Shown: positions 9,160 through 20,034 of the stretch, one piece after another | Layout of the letters: every line of letters begins with the position of its first letter | Numbering within the stretch: the first letter of the stretch is position 1 | NCBI GenBank assembly: GCA_903889445.1 | Contig: CAISXF010000005.1 | Coordinates: 247,557 to 311,556 of the forward strand | DNA: 64,000 nt | DNA from: an uncultured Pseudomonadota bacterium | Lineage (GTDB): Bacteria > Pseudomonadota > Gammaproteobacteria > Methylococcales > Methylomonadaceae | Reading direction: 5' to 3' | Notes under the pieces: model-generated | Told to the model about the DNA's origin: nothing | Seen by the model: only the letters and a program-made list of their open reading frames with translations | Database searches by the model: none | Made by a program: the position numbers and the translations under genes

Positions 9160-9426
9160 ATGACGCGTTTTTTCGGCATCGGTGTTTTAATTTCCATGTT
9201 GCTGGTATCGGCACTTATGGTGATTTATAAAAAATATAATTCACGCCTTATTTTTATCGAAATCCAAAAACAAGAAAAAGCCTTAGACCAATACGAAGTC
9301 GCGTGGGGACAATTACAACTTGAGCTGACTACGCTCGCCGAACAAAATCGTGTTGAACAAGTCGCCCGCGAACAGCTGAAATTAGTGCTGCCCTCGCGCG
9401 AAAAAATCATTTATATCAAACCATGA
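9160..9426 (+). CDS. ftsL: cell division protein FtsL
   Basis: An 88-residue bitopic divisome protein. It has a short N-terminus, one membrane segment (about residues 4-22, FFGIGVLISMLLVSALMVI), then a periplasmic coiled coil ending in a basic tail. FtsL forms the FtsQLB complex that activates FtsWI. Start chosen at the ATG directly after rsmH; a longer in-frame start overlapping rsmH gives an unlikely N-terminus. Its stop overlaps the ftsI start as ATGA, implying coupled translation. Sequence identity to any particular FtsL is low, as usual; position and topology carry the call. Confidence 0.9.
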   Translation: MTRFFGIGVLISMLLVSALMVIYKKYNSRLIFIEIQKQEKALDQYEVAWGQLQLELTTLAEQNRVEQVAREQLKLVLPSREKIIYIKP

Positions 9427-11144
9427 AGTATCAACGCCATAAAAACGAAGCCACATTATTCACCTATGATTATTCAGCGCGGCGGCGTTGGCTTTTGGGT
9501 GTCATTATTGCTGGAATGCTGATTTTAGTTGGTAAAGCAGTCAGTTTGCAGGTTTTTGACAAAGAATTTTTAAAAGAACAAGGCGATATGCGCCACATCA
9601 GCGATGTTCCCGTGTTTGCGTATCGTGGCATGATTCGAGATAGAAATGGTGCGCCGTTGGCAATTAGTACGCCGGTTGAATCGATTTGGATTAACCCGCA
9701 AGAATTCAAAGTTGCCACACGCCAGCAAATTAAACAGCTCGAACGCTTATTAAATTTAGAAACCGGCAAAGTGGACGATTTATTAACCGATCCGCACAAA
9801 CAATTTGCGTATGTGGCGCGACAAGTTAGCCCGAATTTAGCGGAACAAGTGAAAAGTTTAAAATTGTCTGGCGTGTATTCCGAACGCGAATTCAAGCGTT
9901 TTTATCCAACGGGCGGCGTGGCGGCACATTTAATTGGTTTCACCGATTTAGACGACAAAGGACAAGAAGGTTTAGAAGCCGCCTACGACCATTTACTACG
10001 CGGTGTGGCGGGAAGTAAGCGCGTCATTCGGGACGGAAAACGACAAATTATTGATGATGTTGAAAATATCAAAGAACCCGTCGCCGGTAAAACGTTAGAA
10101 TTAAGCATTGATCAACGTATTCAGTATTTGGCGTATCGAGAATTAGCGCATGCGGTCACAATCAATCACGCAAAATCCGCTTCATTGGTGGTTTTAGATG
10201 TAAAAAATGGTGAAATTTTAGCCGCCGTCAATCAACCGTCTTTCAATCCCAATATGCGAAAAAGTTTAAAAGAAAATTTATACCGTAATCGAGCATTGAC
10301 CGATGTTTTTGAACCGGGTTCAACAGTCAAACCGTTTGTTGTCGCGGCGGCGTTGGATGGACATTATGTTCGCCCCGACGAAACCTTTGAAACCAACGGC
10401 AGTTTTGAAATCGGCACGCACGTCGTCAAAGATACGCACAATTATGGCACGTTAGATTTAACGGGTGTAATCAAAAAATCCAGCAATATCGGCGTGAGTC
10501 AAATGGCGTTACGAATGCCGCCCAAGTATTTTTGGGAAGTTTATCACCAACTTGGTTTCGGTGAATCCACTGCTTCAGGCTTTCCAACCGAAGCCAGCGG
10601 CAGTCTGTTGGATTATTCGCAGTGGAAACCGTTTGACAGTGCAACCCTTTCATTTGGTTATGGTTTAAGCACAACTGCATTGCAATTAGCGCGTTCTTAT
10701 ACCGCACTGGCGGATAACGGAATTTTACATTCGGTAAGTTTATTTAAACGTGATGAAGATCCGGAACCAAAACGCATTTTCACCAGTCGCACCGCAAAAA
10801 GCGTTCGTGCCATGATGGAAACGGTTATTACCAAAGACGGCACGGCATACGAAGCGCGAGTGGATGGTTACAGCGTGGCGGGAAAAACAGGAACGGTTAA
10901 AAAAGCAGGCGCAGGCGGTTATGTTGAAAACAGTTATTTTTCAGTTTTTGCAGGCATGGCACCGGCGAGTAATCCGCGTTTAATTATTGTCGTGATGATT
11001 GACGAACCTTCGGCTGGTCAGTATTACGGCGGAATTGTGTCCGCACCCGTTTTTTCAAAAGTGATGAGCGGCGCGTTACGAGTTCTCGAAGTTTCGCCCG
11101 ATCAATCGGACAATATGCCAGTTTTGTTAATGGGTAAAAACTAA
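9423..11144 (+). CDS. ftsI: peptidoglycan D,D-transpeptidase FtsI (PBP3)
   Basis: Septal class B penicillin-binding protein that cross-links peptidoglycan with FtsW. A short cytoplasmic N-terminus is followed by one membrane helix (LLGVIIAGMLILVGKAVSL), a dimerisation/pedestal domain (from about residue 60), and a transpeptidase domain with all three motifs: Ser300-T-V-K303, S353-S-N355 and K488-T-G-T491. The 573-residue length is normal. It overlaps ftsL by four bases at its start and murE by one base (TAATG) at its end. Confidence 0.96.
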   Translation: MKYQRHKNEATLFTYDYSARRRWLLGVIIAGMLILVGKAVSLQVFDKEFLKEQGDMRHISDVPVFAYRGMIRDRNGAPLAISTPVESIWINPQEFKVATRQQIKQLERLLNLETGKVDDLLTDPHKQFAYVARQVSPNLAEQVKSLKLSGVYSEREFKRFYPTGGVAAHLIGFTDLDDKGQEGLEAAYDHLLRGVAGSKRVIRDGKRQIIDDVENIKEPVAGKTLELSIDQRIQYLAYRELAHAVTINHAKSASLVVLDVKNGEILAAVNQPSFNPNMRKSLKENLYRNRALTDVFEPGSTVKPFVVAAALDGHYVRPDETFETNGSFEIGTHVVKDTHNYGTLDLTGVIKKSSNIGVSQMALRMPPKYFWEVYHQLGFGESTASGFPTEASGSLLDYSQWKPFDSATLSFGYGLSTTALQLARSYTALADNGILHSVSLFKRDEDPEPKRIFTSRTAKSVRAMMETVITKDGTAYEARVDGYSVAGKTGTVKKAGAGGYVENSYFSVFAGMAPASNPRLIIVVMIDEPSAGQYYGGIVSAPVFSKVMSGALRVLEVSPDQSDNMPVLLMGKN

Positions 11145-12595
11145 TGAATATTTCAGATTTTCTCGATTTTGACAGCGATTTAAACGTTTCCGGTTTGACG
11201 CTAAACAGCAATGAATGCGGCGAAGGATTCTTATTTGTTGCGTTGAAAGGCACAAATCACCACGGTTTAAATTACGCAAAATCAGCCATTGCAAAAGGCG
11301 CAATTGCCGTTTTATTCGACAGCGAACAGGCAGAATTAGCGGACGAAATGCTTGCTGATTTAAACGTTTTGAAAATTCCTGTTGCTGATTTGGCAGAAAA
11401 ATTAGGTGAAATTGCCGCTCGTTTTTATGGTGAACCTTCACACAAAATAAACGTCATCGGCATTACCGGCACAAATGGCAAAACCTCGTGCAGTCAATTT
11501 TTAGCGCAAGTCTTAGAAAATAGTGGCGTAATTGGCACCATCGGTTGGGGAAAAGTTGGCGAATTAAAACAAACCTTAAACACCACGCCCGATGCGTTAG
11601 CCGTTCAAAAAATGTTAGCCACGTTGAAAAATGAAGGCTGTGAAAATATCGCAATCGAAGTTTCGTCGCACGGTTTAGCGCAAAGTCGTGTCAATGGCGT
11701 GCAGTTCAAAGGCGCGATTTTTACCAATTTTAGCCGCGACCATTTGGATTATCACGGCACGATGGCAGCGTATTTAGAAACCAAATTAAAATTGTTCGAC
11801 GCGCCACAATTGGAATTTGCAGTTATCAATTTAGACGACGAAGTCAGCGAACAAATCATTGCTGCGATTCCTGAAAACGTAGAAGTTATCGGCGTTACCA
11901 CGACAGGAAAACAATCGCTGCGCGGTCAAACATTACGCGCGGAAAACATAGAATTAAATTTAAGCGGCATTCAATTTGACGTATTTTGGCAAAATCAAAA
12001 ATGTGTTTTACACGTTCCATTGATTGGGCTTTTTAATTTAGAAAATGTGTTGTGCGTGTTAGCAGTTATGTTGAAATCAGGCGTTGAACTCGAAGAATCC
12101 GCAAAACGCTTAACCCATTTAAAAGCTGTAAATGGACGCATGGAACGTTTTTGCGGCGACAAAAATCAGCCACTCGTTATCGTCGATTACGCCCACACGC
12201 CCGACGCGCTCGAAAAAGTGTTACGCAGTTTGCGCTCGCACACATTGGGAAAATTAGGCGTAGTTTTTGGTTGCGGTGGAAATCGTGACAGCGGCAAACG
12301 TTCGCAAATGGGACGAGTTGCGGAACAATTTGCCGATTGGGCAATTATTACCGACGACAACCCGCGCTTTGAATTAAGCGAAACTATTGTGCGAGATATT
12401 TTAGGCGGTTTTTCTAACTATGAAGCTGACATTATTTACGACCGAGCAAACGCTATTCACAACGCAATCGAAAGAGCCGCCGCGCAAGATTGCGTTTTAA
12501 TTGCGGGCAAAGGTCACGAAGATTACCAAGAAATTAACGGCGTGAAATTCCCTTTTAATGACGCAGAATGTGTCCGCGAAATACTAGCGCAATGA
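11144..12595 (+). CDS. murE: UDP-MurNAc-L-Ala-D-Glu:meso-diaminopimelate ligase
   Basis: Adds the third amino acid of the peptidoglycan stem peptide in the cytosol. The Mur-ligase ATP site GITGTNGKTS is near residue 106. The DNPR motif (in TDDNPRFE) is the meso-DAP specificity signature, so the wall is DAP-type as in Gram-negatives. The protein is 483 residues and the three Mur-ligase domains are complete. It overlaps ftsI by one base and murF by four. Confidence 0.96.
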   Translation: MNISDFLDFDSDLNVSGLTLNSNECGEGFLFVALKGTNHHGLNYAKSAIAKGAIAVLFDSEQAELADEMLADLNVLKIPVADLAEKLGEIAARFYGEPSHKINVIGITGTNGKTSCSQFLAQVLENSGVIGTIGWGKVGELKQTLNTTPDALAVQKMLATLKNEGCENIAIEVSSHGLAQSRVNGVQFKGAIFTNFSRDHLDYHGTMAAYLETKLKLFDAPQLEFAVINLDDEVSEQIIAAIPENVEVIGVTTTGKQSLRGQTLRAENIELNLSGIQFDVFWQNQKCVLHVPLIGLFNLENVLCVLAVMLKSGVELEESAKRLTHLKAVNGRMERFCGDKNQPLVIVDYAHTPDALEKVLRSLRSHTLGKLGVVFGCGGNRDSGKRSQMGRVAEQFADWAIITDDNPRFELSETIVRDILGGFSNYEADIIYDRANAIHNAIERAAAQDCVLIAGKGHEDYQEINGVKFPFNDAECVREILAQ

Positions 12596-13959
12596 TGATT
12601 GAAATGACTTTGAGTGAAATCGCCGCTTGCGTGACTGGCACATTGATTGGCGAAGATGTTTTGGTAAATGGCGTAAGTATCGACACGCGCACATTGAAAA
12701 ATAGACAACTTTACATTGCGATTGAAGGTAAAAATTTCGATGGTCACAATTTTATTGAATTAGCCGAACAAGCTGGCGCGAGTGCTGTTTTAACGCATAA
12801 AAAATTAGAAACAAATTTGCCGCAAATTTTAGTCAACGACACGCATTTGGCGTTGGCGAAATTAGCGGGTGCGTGGCGCGAAAAAATGGATTTGAAAATT
12901 ATCGGCGTAACGGGCAGTAACGGCAAAACGACTACGAAAGAAATGCTCGCGGCGATTTTGAGCGTTAATAATTCGGTGCTTTTTACGCAAGGTAATTTAA
13001 ATAACGACATCGGCGTGCCATTAACTTTATTGAAATTATCGCCCGAACATCGTTACGCTGTCATTGAAATGGGCGCGAATCACGCGGGCGAAATTGCTTA
13101 CACCAGCCGTTTCGTAAAAGCCGATGTGGCGATTATTACCAACGTGGGCGCGGCACATTTAGAAGGTTTTGGTGATGTGAACGGCGTGGCACGAGCAAAA
13201 GGCGAAATCATTGAAACGCTAAATATCAACGGCGTGGCGGTTTTAAATGTTGACGATGCGTTTTTTGATTATTGGCACAGCGTCGCCGATTCACGCAAAG
13301 TTATTAGCTTTGGAATTGAAAATATCGCCGACGTTTTTGCTAAAAATATCGATGTTAAAATTGAAAATCACGAATTCGTCACGCGCTTTGATTTGAAAAC
13401 TGCGAACGGTGAAATTAGTGTTAATTTACCTTTGGCTGGCAATCACAACGTTTTAAATGCGCTAGCGGCAACAGCGGCAACGTTAGCAATCGGCATTTCA
13501 CTCGACCAAATCAAACAAGGTTTAGAAACGATGTCGCCCGTCAACGGACGATTGCAATTGTTGCGCGGACGTTTAGGAAGTTGGATTATCAACGACACTT
13601 ACAACGCTAACACCGCGTCATTAAAAGCGGCATTAGACGTTTTAGCAAAATGCGACGGCGAACTTTGGGTAATTTTGGGCGCGTTTGGTGAATTGGGCGA
13701 CGACACCGAAAAGTTGCATTTTGAAATGGGCGAAACCTTGAAAAATTGCGGCGTGAAACGCTTGTTTGCGGTGGGTGAATTAACCAAACAAACTGTCGCC
13801 GCTTTTGGTGAAAACGCCCAACATTTTGCGTCACAAACTGAATTACTCAACACCATCACACCTTTATTAACAGGCAATGAAACTATTTTAATCAAAGGTT
13901 CACGATCGCAACGTATGGAAAATATAACAACCGCTTTAGTTGAACCCACAGGATTTTAA
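12592..13959 (+). CDS. murF: UDP-MurNAc-tripeptide:D-Ala-D-Ala ligase
   Basis: Adds the D-Ala-D-Ala dipeptide made by Ddl to UDP-MurNAc-tripeptide. It has the P-loop [10 protein letters not shown] (about residue 105), the ENxxH-like block [10 protein letters not shown], and [15 protein letters not shown] in the C-terminal half. A longer in-frame start at 12568 exists, but ATG 12592 forms an ATGA overlap with the murE stop and gives the family N-terminus ([12 protein letters not shown]); the next codon is also ATG. Its stop lies four bases before the mraY start. Confidence 0.95.
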   Translation: MMIEMTLSEIAACVTGTLIGEDVLVNGVSIDTRTLKNRQLYIAIEGKNFDGHNFIELAEQAGASAVLTHKKLETNLPQILVNDTHLALAKLAGAWREKMDLKIIGVTGSNGKTTTKEMLAAILSVNNSVLFTQGNLNNDIGVPLTLLKLSPEHRYAVIEMGANHAGEIAYTSRFVKADVAIITNVGAAHLEGFGDVNGVARAKGEIIETLNINGVAVLNVDDAFFDYWHSVADSRKVISFGIENIADVFAKNIDVKIENHEFVTRFDLKTANGEISVNLPLAGNHNVLNALAATAATLAIGISLDQIKQGLETMSPVNGRLQLLRGRLGSWIINDTYNANTASLKAALDVLAKCDGELWVILGAFGELGDDTEKLHFEMGETLKNCGVKRLFAVGELTKQTVAAFGENAQHFASQTELLNTITPLLTGNETILIKGSRSQRMENITTALVEPTGF

Positions 13960-13963
13960 GCCC

Positions 13964-15046
13964 ATGCTATTTTATTTCGCCGATTACCTAAACAGCTTCG
14001 ATAGTGGTTTTCACGTTTTCCATTATTTAACATTTCGCGCCATTTTGGCGGTTCTGACTTCACTGATTATTTCATTTATGATTGGTCCATGGATGATTCG
14101 TAAATTGAGTCGTGAAAAAATTGGGCAAAGCATTCGTGTACTGGGCCCCGAAACGCATTATGAAAAAGCGGGAACGCCGACGATGGGTGGCGCGTTAATT
14201 TTAGTGGCGATTACGATTACGACCTTGTTGTGGGCGGACTTGAGCAATCGTTATATTTGGGTAATTTTGCTGGTGACGCTCGGTTATGGCGTAATCGGTT
14301 TTATTGACGATTATCGAAAAGTGATTAAAGGTAACAGCGACGGACTTTCAGCGCGATCAAAATATTTGTGGCAGTCGATTATTGGTTTTTCCGCCGCGTT
14401 ATTTTTGTTTAAAACGGCAACTTTGCCTGCTGAAACACAGTTGATTGTGCCATTTTTCAAAGATGTTGTATTTGACATGGGCTGGTTTTATGTGATTTTT
14501 GTCTATTTCGTGATTGTCGGCACAAGCAACGCGGTTAATCTCACCGATGGGCTAGACGGTTTGGCGATTATGCCAACGGTCATGGTGGCGGCAGGTTTGG
14601 GCGTGTTTGCTTATTTGTCTGGACATGCCACATTTTCGCAGTATTTAGCCATTCCATCGTTGCCCCACGCGGGCGAATTAGTTGTTTTTTGTGCGGCTTT
14701 AATTGGCGCGGGACTAGGGTTTTTGTGGTTTAATACTTATCCCGCGATGGTTTTCATGGGGGATGTGGGCGCGTTGGCTTTAGGCGCATCGCTCGGCACG
14801 TTAGCCGTTTTGGTTCGCCAAGAAATGGTTTTAGTGATTATGGGCGGCGTATTTGTGATGGAAACGTTATCGGTCATGATTCAAGTTGTGTCGTTCAAAT
14901 TAACGGGAAAACGGATTTTTAGAATGGCTCCGATTCACCATCATTTTGAACTCAAAGGCTGGCCTGAACCGCGTGTGATTGTGCGTTTTTGGATTATCAC
15001 CGTGATTTTGGTGTTGATTGGTTTAGCCACGTTGAAACTGAGATAA
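13964..15046 (+). CDS. mraY: phospho-MurNAc-pentapeptide-transferase MraY
   Basis: Integral membrane enzyme that transfers phospho-MurNAc-pentapeptide to undecaprenyl phosphate, giving lipid I. From ATG 13964 it is 360 residues, the same as E. coli, with the matching N-terminus and [14 protein letters not shown]. About ten hydrophobic segments are visible. Catalytic blocks include the Asp pair in [28 protein letters not shown] and the His cluster [13 protein letters not shown] longer frame back to 13940 overlaps murF and is less likely. Confidence 0.96.
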   Translation: MLFYFADYLNSFDSGFHVFHYLTFRAILAVLTSLIISFMIGPWMIRKLSREKIGQSIRVLGPETHYEKAGTPTMGGALILVAITITTLLWADLSNRYIWVILLVTLGYGVIGFIDDYRKVIKGNSDGLSARSKYLWQSIIGFSAALFLFKTATLPAETQLIVPFFKDVVFDMGWFYVIFVYFVIVGTSNAVNLTDGLDGLAIMPTVMVAAGLGVFAYLSGHATFSQYLAIPSLPHAGELVVFCAALIGAGLGFLWFNTYPAMVFMGDVGALALGASLGTLAVLVRQEMVLVIMGGVFVMETLSVMIQVVSFKLTGKRIFRMAPIHHHFELKGWPEPRVIVRFWIITVILVLIGLATLKLR

Positions 15047-15049
15047 ATT

Positions 15050-16396
15050 ATGAAAAATATCTTAAAAGAAAAATTCGATTTAACGCCCGATTCAAAAATC
15101 ATCGTCGTCGGCGAAGGCATTACGGGAACATCGGTTGCAAAATTTTTAGAATCATTGGTGTTGCCTTTTTCAATCGTCGATAGCCGCAAAGCCACTTTCA
15201 CATTTGAAACTTTCAAAGGTGCAACACATTTAATCGTCAGCCCTGGCGTTGCACTTTCTGAACCAACGATTGCCGCCGCGTTAAATTCTGGCGCGAAGTT
15301 AGTCAGCGATATTGATTTATTTGCGGCGGTTGTGAACGTGCCAATCGTTGGAATTACCGGCGCAAATGGCAAAAGTACCGTCACCACCATGCTCGGCGAT
15401 ATGGCGAGAGCTTGTGGTAAAAATGTAGGTGTCGGCGGAAATTTAGGCAAACCAGCATTAGATTTGCTCGACCCAAATACCGATTTGTACGTTTTGGAAT
15501 TATCGAGCTTTCAACTCGAACGTTCTCACATTTTAAATGCCGCAGCGGCAACGGTTTTAAACATTTCAGCAGACCATTTAGATCGTCACGATGATTTAGA
15601 AAATTACGCGCAGACGAAGCAAGTTATTTTCAGCGGCGACGGCGTAATGGTTTTGAATCTTGATGATGAAATGGTTTCGGCAATGTCCGATTCAACGCGC
15701 AAAACGCTTACTTTCTCGATTAAACAAAAAGCGGATTTTTATTTGGCTGACAATAATCTGATGCACGGTGAAAACGTTTTAATGTCGCTTGCGGATTTGC
15801 CACTCGAAGGCAAACACAATGCCGCGAATGCGTTGGCAGCGTTGGCATTAGGTACGGCGATTGGTTTAGATTCGGCTAAAATGTGCGACGCATTACGCCA
15901 TTTCAAAGCCTTAAATCACCGAATGCAAAAAGTCAGCACCAAAAACGGCATCAACTGGGTGAATGATTCCAAAGCCACGAATATCGGCGCGTGCATTGCC
16001 GCATTGGAAGGTTACGACGAAAAAGTCATTTTAATCGCGGGCGGCGAAGGCAAAGGGCAAGACATGAACGAACTTGCGCCCGTTATTTTCGCCAAAGCCA
16101 AAGCCGTGATTTTAATCGGCAAAGACGCTCCACAAATTGAAACCGCAATTGAAATGATGTGTGAGGCGATTGCAACGACTTCGTTTAATTTACTGCCGAA
16201 CAGGCAGCTTAGAAATGAAATTGTGCCTGCTTATCACGCCCAAGATATGCAAGAAGTCGTTGCAATCGCGTCGCATATTGGCAAATCAGGCGATACGGTT
16301 TTATTGTCGCCAGCTTGCGCGAGTTTGGATCAATACAAAAATTATCAAGACCGTGGCAATCAATTTGCCGCTGCGATTGAGGCGTTGCCAGCGTGA
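15050..16396 (+). CDS. murD: UDP-MurNAc-L-alanine:D-glutamate ligase
   Basis: Adds D-Glu to UDP-MurNAc-L-Ala. The Rossmann-like N-terminal UDP-binding domain (IVVGEGITGTSVA) is followed by the P-loop GITGANGKSTVT near residue 104, the ADHLDRH block, and WVNDSKATN with NHRMQ in the C-terminal part. The 448-residue length is normal. It starts four bases after mraY, and its stop overlaps the GTG start of ftsW. Confidence 0.95.
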   Translation: MKNILKEKFDLTPDSKIIVVGEGITGTSVAKFLESLVLPFSIVDSRKATFTFETFKGATHLIVSPGVALSEPTIAAALNSGAKLVSDIDLFAAVVNVPIVGITGANGKSTVTTMLGDMARACGKNVGVGGNLGKPALDLLDPNTDLYVLELSSFQLERSHILNAAAATVLNISADHLDRHDDLENYAQTKQVIFSGDGVMVLNLDDEMVSAMSDSTRKTLTFSIKQKADFYLADNNLMHGENVLMSLADLPLEGKHNAANALAALALGTAIGLDSAKMCDALRHFKALNHRMQKVSTKNGINWVNDSKATNIGACIAALEGYDEKVILIAGGEGKGQDMNELAPVIFAKAKAVILIGKDAPQIETAIEMMCEAIATTSFNLLPNRQLRNEIVPAYHAQDMQEVVAIASHIGKSGDTVLLSPACASLDQYKNYQDRGNQFAAAIEALPA

Positions 16397-17562
16397 AAAG
16401 ACGCGAAAAACCTACGCCATTGCGTTTCAAACTTCACTCGGATCCCGTTTTGGTGTTGGTCAGTTTTAGTTTGTTGTTGATTGGTTTTGTGATGGTTTCA
16501 TCCGCGTCACTACATTTGGGCGCGAAAATGAACAACGATACGCTTTATTATCCCGAACGCCAATTCGCGCACATGATTTTAGGCTTGATTGCCGCGTCAT
16601 TCGTGGCATATCGCCCAATGCACTTCTGGAAAGAATACGGCGGCAAAGCATTTTTAATCAGCGTCGGTTTATTAGTCATTGTGTTAATTCCAGGTTTGGG
16701 CGTGAAAGTGAACGGCAGTACGCGCTGGCTAAACATTCCAGGTTTTCGGATTCAAGTTTCTGAAATCGTAAAGTTTTTTACCGTGATATTCATGGCGAAT
16801 TACGTCACCAAACAGCAAAAAGACGTTCAAGAATCTTCCACTGGTTTGATTAAACCGTTAGGCATTTTCGCCGTCGTCAGTTTTTTGTTATTGCTTGAAC
16901 CTGATTTTGGTTCGTCGGTGGTGATTTTAATGATTGTTATGGGCATCATGTTTTTAGCGGGCGCACGGCTGTTACAATTTATCGCGCTACTTTCTGGCGT
17001 AGGTTTGATGGCGGGAATGTTGGTGTATTTTTCGCCGTATCGTTGGCAGCGCGTCACCAGTTTTATGGATCCGTGGGCTGACCCGCTGAAAACAGGTTTT
17101 CAATTGGTGCAAGCCTTGATTTCATTTGGACGCGGCGAATGGTTTGGCGTAGGTTTAGGAAATGGTTTACAGAAATTATTTTATTTGCCCGAAGCGCACA
17201 CCGACTTTTTATTCTCTGTCATCGCCGAAGAATTAGGGCTGGTCGGCGTATTAACAATCATTGGATTATTCGCCACATTTGTTTGGAAGGCCTTTGCAAT
17301 CGGTGTTGCCGCTGAAAAAATCGACGAACGTTTTTCTGCTTTTATCGCTTACGGCATAGGTATTTGGTTTGGTTTTCAAGCGTTTGTGAATATGGGCGTG
17401 AACATGGGTTTATTGCCCACAAAAGGGCTGACCTTGCCGCTGATGAGTTACGGCGGCGGCAGTATGATGATTATGTGTTCAGCGGTGGCGTTGTTGTTTC
17501 GGATTCATCACGAAATTACCGAACATAACGCAAATTTACCAAAGGGTTATTGGCATGACTAA
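16393..17562 (+). CDS. ftsW: peptidoglycan glycosyltransferase FtsW (SEDS family)
   Basis: Polytopic SEDS protein that polymerises septal glycan strands with FtsI. About ten membrane segments are visible. SEDS signatures include GSTRWLNIPGFRIQVSE, the WADPLKTGFQLVQ loop, the EAHTDFLFSVIAEELG block holding the catalytic-region Asp, and the GLLPTKGLTLPLMSYGG end motif. Start is GTG 16393, overlapping the murD stop. Its 3' end overlaps murG by eight bases. Confidence 0.95.
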   Translation: MKRREKPTPLRFKLHSDPVLVLVSFSLLLIGFVMVSSASLHLGAKMNNDTLYYPERQFAHMILGLIAASFVAYRPMHFWKEYGGKAFLISVGLLVIVLIPGLGVKVNGSTRWLNIPGFRIQVSEIVKFFTVIFMANYVTKQQKDVQESSTGLIKPLGIFAVVSFLLLLEPDFGSSVVILMIVMGIMFLAGARLLQFIALLSGVGLMAGMLVYFSPYRWQRVTSFMDPWADPLKTGFQLVQALISFGRGEWFGVGLGNGLQKLFYLPEAHTDFLFSVIAEELGLVGVLTIIGLFATFVWKAFAIGVAAEKIDERFSAFIAYGIGIWFGFQAFVNMGVNMGLLPTKGLTLPLMSYGGGSMMIMCSAVALLFRIHHEITEHNANLPKGYWHD

Positions 17563-18610
17563 ACACATTATGATTATGGCGGGCGGGACGGGCGGACATA
17601 TTTTTCCTGCGTTGGCGGTCGCGCAATTTTTGCAACAACAAGGTTGGGAAGTTTCGTGGCTCGGTACAAAAGCAGGTTTGGAAAGTCGCGTCATTCCTGA
17701 AAATGGTATTGAAATCGACTGGCTTTCGGTTTCGGGTTTGCGTGGCAAAGGCTTGTTGAGTAAATTCACCGCGATTTTTAAACTCGCTAAATCGTGTATT
17801 GAAGCTGCGAAAATTTTAAAACAACGTAAGCCAAATATCGTTTTGGGAATGGGGGGATTTGTTGCCGCACCTGGTGGTTTGATGGCGAAAATGTTGGGAA
17901 TTCCGTTAATTATTCATGAACAAAATCGCGTCGTCGGTACAACCAATCGTTTGTTGGCAAAAATTGCGACGAAAGTATTGCAAGGTTTCCCGAATAGTTT
18001 CGCACCAAAATTTAAGGCGATTTGTACAGGAAATCCGCTTCGTGAAATGTTAAAGCAAATCCCTCCATCCCCCCTACAAAAAGGGGGGCTTTTAAACATT
18101 TTAGTTGTCGGTGGCAGTCAAGGCGCGAAAGCATTGAATGAAACCGTACCAAATGCGATTTCGTTATTAAAAAATTCGGTGCAAGTTCGTCATCAAACGG
18201 GCGCGGCAATGCAAAATGAAGTTGCCGAAAAATATAAAACGTTAAACTTAAACGCTGAAGCCAGCGCGTTTATTGACGATATGGCGGCGGCTTATGCGTG
18301 GGCAGATTTAATTATTTGCCGCGCGGGGGCAATGACAATCAGCGAAGTTGCCGCAATGGGTATTCCCGCGATTTTCATTCCGTTACCCAATGCGATTGAC
18401 GACCATCAAACCGCCAACGCCAAATATCTAAGCGAATCAGGCGCGGCAATTCTATTAAAACAAAGCGATTTAACGGCTGAAAACTTAGCGCAACAAATTG
18501 AAAAATTGTGTGAAAATTTACCCGAACGACGCGCCATTTCTCAAACATTAGCCTATTTAAACGCAACCGAAACCGTTGCTCAAATTTGTATCGCGGAGGC
18601 GAAAGCATGA
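17555..18610 (+). CDS. murG: undecaprenyl-PP-MurNAc-pentapeptide GlcNAc transferase, with an in-frame repeat
   Basis: Peripheral GT-B enzyme making lipid II from lipid I and UDP-GlcNAc. Signatures are [13 protein letters not shown] at the N-terminus, [25 protein letters not shown], the linker [15 protein letters not shown], and [15 protein letters not shown] in the nucleotide-sugar lobe. An oddity lies between [10 protein letters not shown] and LNILVVGG: the residues PPSPLQKGG are encoded by a C6/G6 palindrome at 18069-18088 of a kind found as dispersed genomic repeats. The site is a length-variable inter-lobe linker, so activity is probably kept. Confidence 0.95.
   Translation: MTKHIMIMAGGTGGHIFPALAVAQFLQQQGWEVSWLGTKAGLESRVIPENGIEIDWLSVSGLRGKGLLSKFTAIFKLAKSCIEAAKILKQRKPNIVLGMGGFVAAPGGLMAKMLGIPLIIHEQNRVVGTTNRLLAKIATKVLQGFPNSFAPKFKAICTGNPLREMLKQIPPSPLQKGGLLNILVVGGSQGAKALNETVPNAISLLKNSVQVRHQTGAAMQNEVAEKYKTLNLNAEASAFIDDMAAAYAWADLIICRAGAMTISEVAAMGIPAIFIPLPNAIDDHQTANAKYLSESGAAILLKQSDLTAENLAQQIEKLCENLPERRAISQTLAYLNATETVAQICIAEAKA
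18061..18094. repeat. palindromic repeat inside murG
   Basis: CCCCCC (18069-18074), an 8-base spacer TACAAAAA and GGGGGG (18083-18088), with the flank CCCTCCAT. It resembles C-run/G-run dispersed repeats of many environmental bacteria. It is read in frame as PPSPLQKGG. Confidence 0.6.
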
Positions 18611-20028
18611 ATTTTCCAAACAGTCCTTTAGGTTCAGTGCAACGCATTCATTTCGTCGGCATCGGCGGCACGGGCATGAGCGGCATCGCCGAAGTGTTAT
18701 TAAATTTGGGTTATGCGATTTCTGGCTCGGACATCAAAGAAAGCGCGACCACTGAACGCCTCATAAATTTAGGCATCAACGTCACAATCGGTCATCAACG
18801 CGAAAACATCACGCAAGTTGATGTGGTGGTAGTTTCAAGTGCGATTGACCGCAAAAATCCCGAAGTGGACGAAGCGTATCAACAACGCATTCCTGTGATT
18901 CCACGCGCTGAAATGTTGGCGGAATTGATGCGGTTTCGGTTTGGAATTGCAGTCGCGGGCACGCACGGCAAAACCACCACGACCAGTTTAACCGCGAGTT
19001 TGTTGGCTGAAGGCGGTTTAGATCCGACGTTTGTAATTGGTGGGCGTTTGAACAGCGCAGGCACAAATGCTCAATTAGGTTTGGGAAATTATTTGGTTGC
19101 CGAAGCCGATGAAAGTGATGCGTCGTTTTTGTATTTGCAGCCGATGATTGCGATTGTGACCAACATCGACCATGACCACATGGAAACGTATGAAAACAGT
19201 TATTCGCGTTTGAAAGAAACGTTCGTTGAATTTTTGCATCATTTGCCTTTTTACGGGTTAGCCGTTTTGTGTTTGGACGATGAAGGCGTGCGTGAAATTT
19301 TGCCATCGCTTTCAAAACCAATGGTGACTTACGGCGTGCATGAAGATGCGGATTTTCGGGCGATAAACATTCGTCAAGATGGTATGCAAACACATTTCAC
19401 TGTGGAACGTCGCGGCGATTATGCGCCGCTTGAAGTTACATTAAATATGCCAGGTTGGCACAATATGTTAAATGCGTTGGCGGCAATTACTGTGGCGACA
19501 AAATTAGCCGTTGACGATGCCGCAATTCAACGCAGTTTGAATGCGTTCAAAGGGGTTGGGCGACGCTTTCAAATTCAAGGTGATTTGCTTGTTCGCAATG
19601 GCATCGTGACATTAGTTGATGATTACGGTCATCATCCGCGCGAATTGGTGGCAACGTTTGAAGCCTTGAAACAAGCGTATCCTTCGCGCCGTTCGATTAT
19701 CATTTTTCAACCGCATCGTTACACGCGAACCCGTGATTTATTTGAAGATTTCGTGCAGGTTTTGGCGGGCGTGGACGTGTTGATTTTGATGGATATTTAT
19801 CCCGCTGGTGAAAGCGTAATTGCAGGTGCGGACGGGCGTTCATTAAGTCGGGCGATTCGTTTGCGTGGGCAAGTTGATCCGATTTTTGTAGAGAATTGGG
19901 AAGAGTTGCCAAAATTGTTGGCGGGAATTGTTCACGAAAACGACGTGATTCTCACAATGGGTGCAGGAAATGTCGGGCATTTTTCGACGCAGTTACCGCC
20001 GTTGCTTTCACAGGCGTTGGCAGGTTAA
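18607..20028 (+). CDS. murC: UDP-MurNAc:L-alanine ligase
   Basis: Adds the first stem-peptide residue to UDP-MurNAc. The N-terminal nucleotide block [15 protein letters not shown] is followed by the P-loop [12 protein letters not shown] (about residue 116), [20 protein letters not shown] and the [10 protein letters not shown] motif. From ATG 18607 it is 473 residues. That start has GGAGG upstream and an ATGA overlap with the murG stop; the longer frame from 18586 is unlikely. The murB-ddl gene follows after six bases. Confidence 0.95.
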   Translation: MNFPNSPLGSVQRIHFVGIGGTGMSGIAEVLLNLGYAISGSDIKESATTERLINLGINVTIGHQRENITQVDVVVVSSAIDRKNPEVDEAYQQRIPVIPRAEMLAELMRFRFGIAVAGTHGKTTTTSLTASLLAEGGLDPTFVIGGRLNSAGTNAQLGLGNYLVAEADESDASFLYLQPMIAIVTNIDHDHMETYENSYSRLKETFVEFLHHLPFYGLAVLCLDDEGVREILPSLSKPMVTYGVHEDADFRAINIRQDGMQTHFTVERRGDYAPLEVTLNMPGWHNMLNALAAITVATKLAVDDAAIQRSLNAFKGVGRRFQIQGDLLVRNGIVTLVDDYGHHPRELVATFEALKQAYPSRRSIIIFQPHRYTRTRDLFEDFVQVLAGVDVLILMDIYPAGESVIAGADGRSLSRAIRLRGQVDPIFVENWEELPKLLAGIVHENDVILTMGAGNVGHFSTQLPPLLSQALAG

Positions 20029-20034
20029 TCGTTC

